Shown here in pieces: positions 60,431-64,000 of a stretch of 64,000 bases of DNA (position 1 is its first letter; each line of letters starts with the position of its first letter). Below the pieces are notes generated by a model. The model was not told the DNA's origin. It made no database searches and saw nothing but the letters and a program-made list of their open reading frames with translations. The translations under genes were made by a program, and so were the position numbers. Source of the DNA: Bacteroidales bacterium (lineage in GTDB: Bacteria; Bacteroidota; Bacteroidia; Bacteroidales; Muribaculaceae); the NCBI GenBank assembly GCA_030524805.1, contig JAUNFY010000005.1, forward strand, positions 1 through 64,000, given 5' to 3'.

Positions 60431-62614
60431 TCAGTTGCCCATGTCGGAGAGGAACTTGATGCGGACGAGGCGGATTTCTTCTTCGGTGTAGTCCTCGCCG
60501 AGTTCCTGGATGGCTTCCTCGAGGTTGTCTTCCTCGGTCTCCTTGAAGTAGTCCATTATGTCTTCCTTCACTCCTTCCTCAAGCACTTCATCGAGGAAAT
60601 AGTCGATGTTGATCTTTATGCCCGCCGATACGATCGATTCAAGTTCGTCGAGTACCTCCTCGAAGTCGAGGCCTTTGGCCTCGGCAAGTTCGTCGAGGGC
60701 AATCTTGCGGTCGATTCCGGTGATGAGATACACCTTGATCTTCGACTTGTTGGGCATCATCCTCACCTTGAAGTCTTCGGGCCTCACGATGTCGTTTTCC
60801 TCCACATAGCCCTTTATTGTCTTGAGGAATTCATCGCCGAAGCGTTTCGCTTTGCCGGTGCCTACTCCTGGGATGAACGACAGTTCCTCCATCGTGACGG
60901 GGTAGGTGGTGGCCATGGCCTCGAGCGAAGCTTCCTGGAACACCACGTAGGGAGGCACCTCGTTGCGGCGGGCAATCTTCTTCCGGAGGTCGAGCAGAAT
61001 CTTGTAGAGCACCTCATCGGCAGCGCCCGACCCGGCAGTGGGTTGCGGCTCCACGGGCTCGTTTTCGGAATATTCGGAATCTTCCACAATCTTGAACTGC
61101 GGCGTCGGGTTCTTTATATATTTCTTACCCTTGGCCGTAGCTTTGATAATACCATAATTCTCAATATCGCGTTTGATGTAGCCCGCGATATCGGCCTGAC
61201 GGATTACGGCGGCAAGCATACGCTCGTCGCTGTTGGGCATGCAACCGAAAAGGTCGTTCTGGTCATGTCCGTTGGAGCGGATTTCATCAGTGGCGCGTCC
61301 GATCATCATGCAGATGATGTATTCCGCCTTGTACTTTTCCTTAAGGGATAAAGCCGTTTCGATCACGGCGCAAAGTTCTTCTGTAGCTTCCACTTTTGTC
61401 TTAGGTTGTTTGCAATTGTCGCATCTGCCACAATTGTCATGGTCATAGTTCTCGCCGAAATAATGGAGAAGGATGCGACGTCGGCACACCGACGACTCGG
61501 CGTAGGCTGCGGTCTCGGCCAGCAACTGGCGACCGATCTCCTGTTCGGCGGATGTTTTTGAGAGCATTAGTTTGTCGAGCTTCTGAAGGTCTTTCCGCGA
61601 ATAGTAGGCTATGCACACGCCTTCGCCACCGTCGCGTCCCGCACGTCCGGTCTCCTGATAATATCCTTCCAGACTTTTCGGTATGTCGTAGTGTATCACA
61701 TATCTGACGTCGGGCTTGTCGATGCCCATGCCGAATGCTATGGTGGCCACTATCACGTCTACCTCCTCGTTGAGGAAAGCGTCCTGGTTCTGGCTCCTCT
61801 GGGCGGCCTCGATGCCGGCATGATAGGGGAGAGCCCGGATGTTGTTGACTTTCAGCAGCTCTGCCAATTCCTCCACTTTCTTTCGGCTCAGGCAATAGAT
61901 TATGCCGCTCTTGCCCGGGTGTTGCCTCACGAAGCGGATGATGTTGGCGTCGATGTCTTTGGTCTTTTGTCTTACTTCATAAAATAAATTATCTCTGTTG
62001 AAACTTGATTTGAATACTCTTGCCTTGAGCATGCCCAGGTTTTTCTGGATGTCGTGCTGCACTTTCGGGGTGGCGGTCGCGGTGAGAGCGATCACGGGGC
62101 GGTTGCCGATGCGGTTGATGATGGGCCGTATGCGGCGGTATTCCGGGCGGAAGTCATGTCCCCATTCCGAAATGCAGTGTGCCTCATCCACTGCGAAGAA
62201 CGATATGTTCACTTTCTGCAGGAAGTCGGCGTTTTCATCCTTGTTGAGCGATTCAGGCGCCACATAAAGCAGCTTGGTGCGTCCGGCCAGCACGTCGCTT
62301 TTCACAGCCTCGGTGGCGGCACGCGTGAGCGTGGAGTTGAGGAAGTGTGCCACCGAGTTGTCTTCCGAATAAGCGCGTATCGCGTCTACCTGGTTTTTCA
62401 TCAGGGCTATGAGGGGAGATATCACTATGGCCGTGCCCTCCGACATCAGCGCCGGAAGCTGATAGCACAAGGATTTGCCGCCTCCGGTAGGCATCAGCAC
62501 GAAAACGTCGTCCCCGCCGAGAAGGGCGCGGATGATTTCTTCCTGCTGACCTTTGAAGGTGTTGAATCCAAAGTGTCGAGTCAGTGCGTTTTTTAGGGTT
62601 TCGGGGTCGGTCAT
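60431..62614 (-). CDS. recQ: ATP-dependent DNA helicase RecQ
   Basis: A 727-residue 3'-5' helicase for recombination and fork repair. Helicase motifs: MPTGGGKSLCYQLPAL (I), SFFAVDEAHCISEWGHDFRPEY (II and aromatic loop), IALTATATPKV (III), GIIYCLSRKKVEELA (IV), VATIAFGMGIDKPDVRYVIHYD and GYYQETGRAGRDGG (V, VI). The zinc-binding RQC part has four cysteines (SVCRRRILLHYFGE, CGRCDNCKQP). A winged helix and an HRDC domain (about 520-600, LRKKIARRNEVPPYVVFQEASL) follow, and a further acidic C-terminal tail of 100 residues. It has its own promoter and terminator. Confidence 0.96.
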   Translation of the reverse strand: MTDPETLKNALTRHFGFNTFKGQQEEIIRALLGGDDVFVLMPTGGGKSLCYQLPALMSEGTAIVISPLIALMKNQVDAIRAYSEDNSVAHFLNSTLTRAATEAVKSDVLAGRTKLLYVAPESLNKDENADFLQKVNISFFAVDEAHCISEWGHDFRPEYRRIRPIINRIGNRPVIALTATATPKVQHDIQKNLGMLKARVFKSSFNRDNLFYEVRQKTKDIDANIIRFVRQHPGKSGIIYCLSRKKVEELAELLKVNNIRALPYHAGIEAAQRSQNQDAFLNEEVDVIVATIAFGMGIDKPDVRYVIHYDIPKSLEGYYQETGRAGRDGGEGVCIAYYSRKDLQKLDKLMLSKTSAEQEIGRQLLAETAAYAESSVCRRRILLHYFGENYDHDNCGRCDNCKQPKTKVEATEELCAVIETALSLKEKYKAEYIICMMIGRATDEIRSNGHDQNDLFGCMPNSDERMLAAVIRQADIAGYIKRDIENYGIIKATAKGKKYIKNPTPQFKIVEDSEYSENEPVEPQPTAGSGAADEVLYKILLDLRKKIARRNEVPPYVVFQEASLEAMATTYPVTMEELSFIPGVGTGKAKRFGDEFLKTIKGYVEENDIVRPEDFKVRMMPNKSKIKVYLITGIDRKIALDELAEAKGLDFEEVLDELESIVSAGIKINIDYFLDEVLEEGVKEDIMDYFKETEEDNLEEAIQELGEDYTEEEIRLVRIKFLSDMGN

Positions 62615-62662
62615 TTGCTATAAGGATTGAGGAGCGGCAAGGCCGCTTTGTGGATATATACA

Positions 62663-62693
62663 CAAAATTACAAAATATTTCCGTAACTGCAAA
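62663..62693 (-). promoter_or_regulatory. Promoter of recQ
   Basis: On the minus strand TTTG (62690-62693), 19 bp, TAATTTTG (62663-62670). The predicted leader is about 45 nt to the ATG at 62614. Confidence 0.75.
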
Positions 62694-62788
62694 TATTTCC
62701 TTCTCTTTTTTATTGAAGATGCCTCAACTTTTTTCGCCGCCGGGAATTGCCGGGAATCGGCAACGGGGTAGCGTAAAAAGCGCCCTGT

Positions 62789-64000
62789 TCAAACTTCCGG
62801 CACTATCAGCACCCGGCTTTTTGAATCGTTGCCGTCCTGAACAAGCTGAATCTGTACGGGTATGCGTTCGCGCAGCTCTTCCACATGGCTGATTATGCCC
62901 ACGTGCCGGCCCCCTTTGCTGTGGAGCTGGCGCAAGGTGTTGATGGCGTTGTGGAGCGGCTGGCCGCTAAGCGTGCCGAAGCCCTCGTCGATGAAGAGGG
63001 TGTCGACTGCAAGAGTCTGCCCGATGTCGCTTAGCGCCAGTGCGAGCGCCAGCGACACGAGGAATCCCTCGCCGCCCGAGATGGTGCTCGCGGCGCGGCA
63101 TGTATACCCCTGCCAGGCATCCACGAGCATGATTACGAAACTGCCCGGCTCCACCTTCAGCGAGTAGCGGTCGGTCAGCGTGCGCATGTAGTGGTTGGCG
63201 GAGTTTACGAGATTGCTCAGGACGTAGCTCTGGGCTATCTTCCGGAATTTGCTTCCCGTCGAGTCGCCTATCAGCTGGTTGAGTCGCGACCACTGCTCGA
63301 AAATCTTCTTTTTTTCCTCGGCCTCCGAAATCAATGTCTGGAGCCGCCCCCGGTTTTCCTCGTCTTGTTGCAGGCGCAGTGTTTTCGCCCCTTTCTCTTC
63401 CCCGAGTTTCTGAATCCGGACATCAATGTCCTTGATGGCGCTTTCGAGTGAAGTCCGGTTGTCGGCTTCATTGAAATCGGGCCGGTTGAGAAGAAGTTCC
63501 TTGCGTTGCTCCTTTATCAGGCTGAGCGAAGACTTCTTTTCCGCTATGTCGATGCGTGTTTTCTCAATCTCGGCGTTGAGGGCATTTATCTCCTCGGCCG
63601 GGTGAAGGTGAAGCATTTCGAGAAGTTGCATGGAATATTCCTCATGCCCGGAGAGATAAGCGTCAAGATCCTTTTGGGCAAGCGCAGCGTCGGCCAGCGA
63701 TTTCTCCCTCAGCCTCATGGCCGAGCCGATGCGGGTGCGCAGACGATTGGCGGCTGTCAGTATGTCGTCGATCCGCTCCGGTTTGCCAATGATGTCGTCC
63801 TCCGCGCCAGAAAGCAACTCCCCGATGGCAGCCGATGCTTCCGCCACATTTTTCAGCAGCGTGCTGTTTTCTCTTTCTGATTGGCGCAGCGCATCGAGTG
63901 CCTTGATATTGCTGTCGTAAATTTTCGCTTGCTTCTTCAGCTCGTCGATGAAGGCTGCCGTGTCTGATTGCCATGCGTGTTCCCATCGCGTGTCGGCAAG
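62789..64000 (-). CDS. sbcC: Exonuclease subunit SbcC, C-terminal part (continues past the window)
   Basis: The minus-strand frame is open to base 64000, so the visible 403 residues are the C-terminal third or so of this SMC-like ATPase of the SbcCD nuclease. A coiled coil (about the first 260 visible residues, with LEKxxAxxE-type charge patterns) leads into the C-terminal ATPase half: the ABC signature STISGGEGFLVSLALALALSD, Walker B TLFIDEGFGTL and the His switch VGIISHVEELRERI. The Walker A half is beyond the window. An apparent GTG start at 63847 is only internal. It lies on the same strand as recQ, which starts 174 bp downstream. Confidence 0.9.
   Translation of the reverse strand, partial: LADTRWEHAWQSDTAAFIDELKKQAKIYDSNIKALDALRQSERENSTLLKNVAEASAAIGELLSGAEDDIIGKPERIDDILTAANRLRTRIGSAMRLREKSLADAALAQKDLDAYLSGHEEYSMQLLEMLHLHPAEEINALNAEIEKTRIDIAEKKSSLSLIKEQRKELLLNRPDFNEADNRTSLESAIKDIDVRIQKLGEEKGAKTLRLQQDEENRGRLQTLISEAEEKKKIFEQWSRLNQLIGDSTGSKFRKIAQSYVLSNLVNSANHYMRTLTDRYSLKVEPGSFVIMLVDAWQGYTCRAASTISGGEGFLVSLALALALSDIGQTLAVDTLFIDEGFGTLSGQPLHNAINTLRQLHSKGGRHVGIISHVEELRERIPVQIQLVQDGNDSKSRVLIVPEV

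Noticed and set aside
60277..60459. 60-codon plus-strand frame between fic and recQ
   Set aside because: It includes the recQ terminator and has no recognisable product.
1..64000. CRISPR arrays, tRNA or rRNA genes
   Set aside because: No regularly spaced repeats of CRISPR type and no cloverleaf or rRNA-like sequence were noticed on reading; a tRNAscan or covariance-model search would settle this.

Overview
This 64 kb window looks like chromosomal DNA from a Bacteroidales bacterium, most likely a Muribaculaceae-type gut anaerobe. The reasons are: about eleven good TAnnTTTG (-7) boxes, several with a TTG or TTTG box 19-20 bp upstream; an OstA-like protein and SurA-type foldases; a FucP-type sugar permease; a CBM20-bearing amylomaltase; an outer-membrane beta-barrel receptor of the TonB type; a B12-dependent ribonucleotide reductase; and zinc-free L31. 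Taxonomy is inference from gene content and promoter style only.

Layout. 1-700: the end of a solute-binding/transglycosylase-like gene with a 42 bp duplication of its 3' end, then an ORF6N remnant. 702-4700: malic enzyme, pectinesterase, tilS and rpmE2. 5033-5850: an overlapping two-gene module that ends in a RelE-like toxin. 5978-8417: a nucleotidyltransferase/GHMP-kinase fusion and a FucP-like permease. 8418-8925: three consecutive hairpins and a GAATGTC-type short repeat. 8926-17976: Spy-like protein, AspT-type transporter, biotin carboxyltransferase, class A penicillin-binding protein, Fur-family regulator and a DUF1015 protein. 31609-36888: a lipoprotein and an outer-membrane barrel divergent from a histidine kinase/response regulator pair, with phased repeats between them. 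36980-39990: an Ig-like secreted protein, a frameshifted CNNM/CorC protein and a small membrane protein. 40154-64000: housekeeping genes on the minus strand (malQ, nrdJ, mutL, ostA-like, surA-like genes, ferritin, clpX, clpP, tig, fic, recQ, sbcC).

The most interesting region is 18275-31523, seven same-strand, closely spaced genes that are more AT-rich than their neighbours, especially from about 24 kb onward. In order they encode: a secreted protein with about 16 TPRs of 42 residues and a PDZ-like end; a two-TM, channel-like protein with two Rossmann/RCK-like domains and a C-terminal RyR-like domain; a degenerate SIR2 domain fused to TIR; a 1436-residue nSTAND1-type ATPase with a long membrane block, two CxxCxGxG motifs and WG-type repeats; a free-standing RyR domain; a lipoprotein trypsin-like protease; and a 147-residue protein of unknown function. 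I read this as a candidate envelope-linked immune or stress-signalling system: the TPR and protease parts would face the periplasm, the STAND ATPase would transduce, and the TIR and channel-like proteins would be effectors. No integrase, transposase, CRISPR array, tRNA or rRNA was seen. Function is inferred from domain architecture and gene order only.
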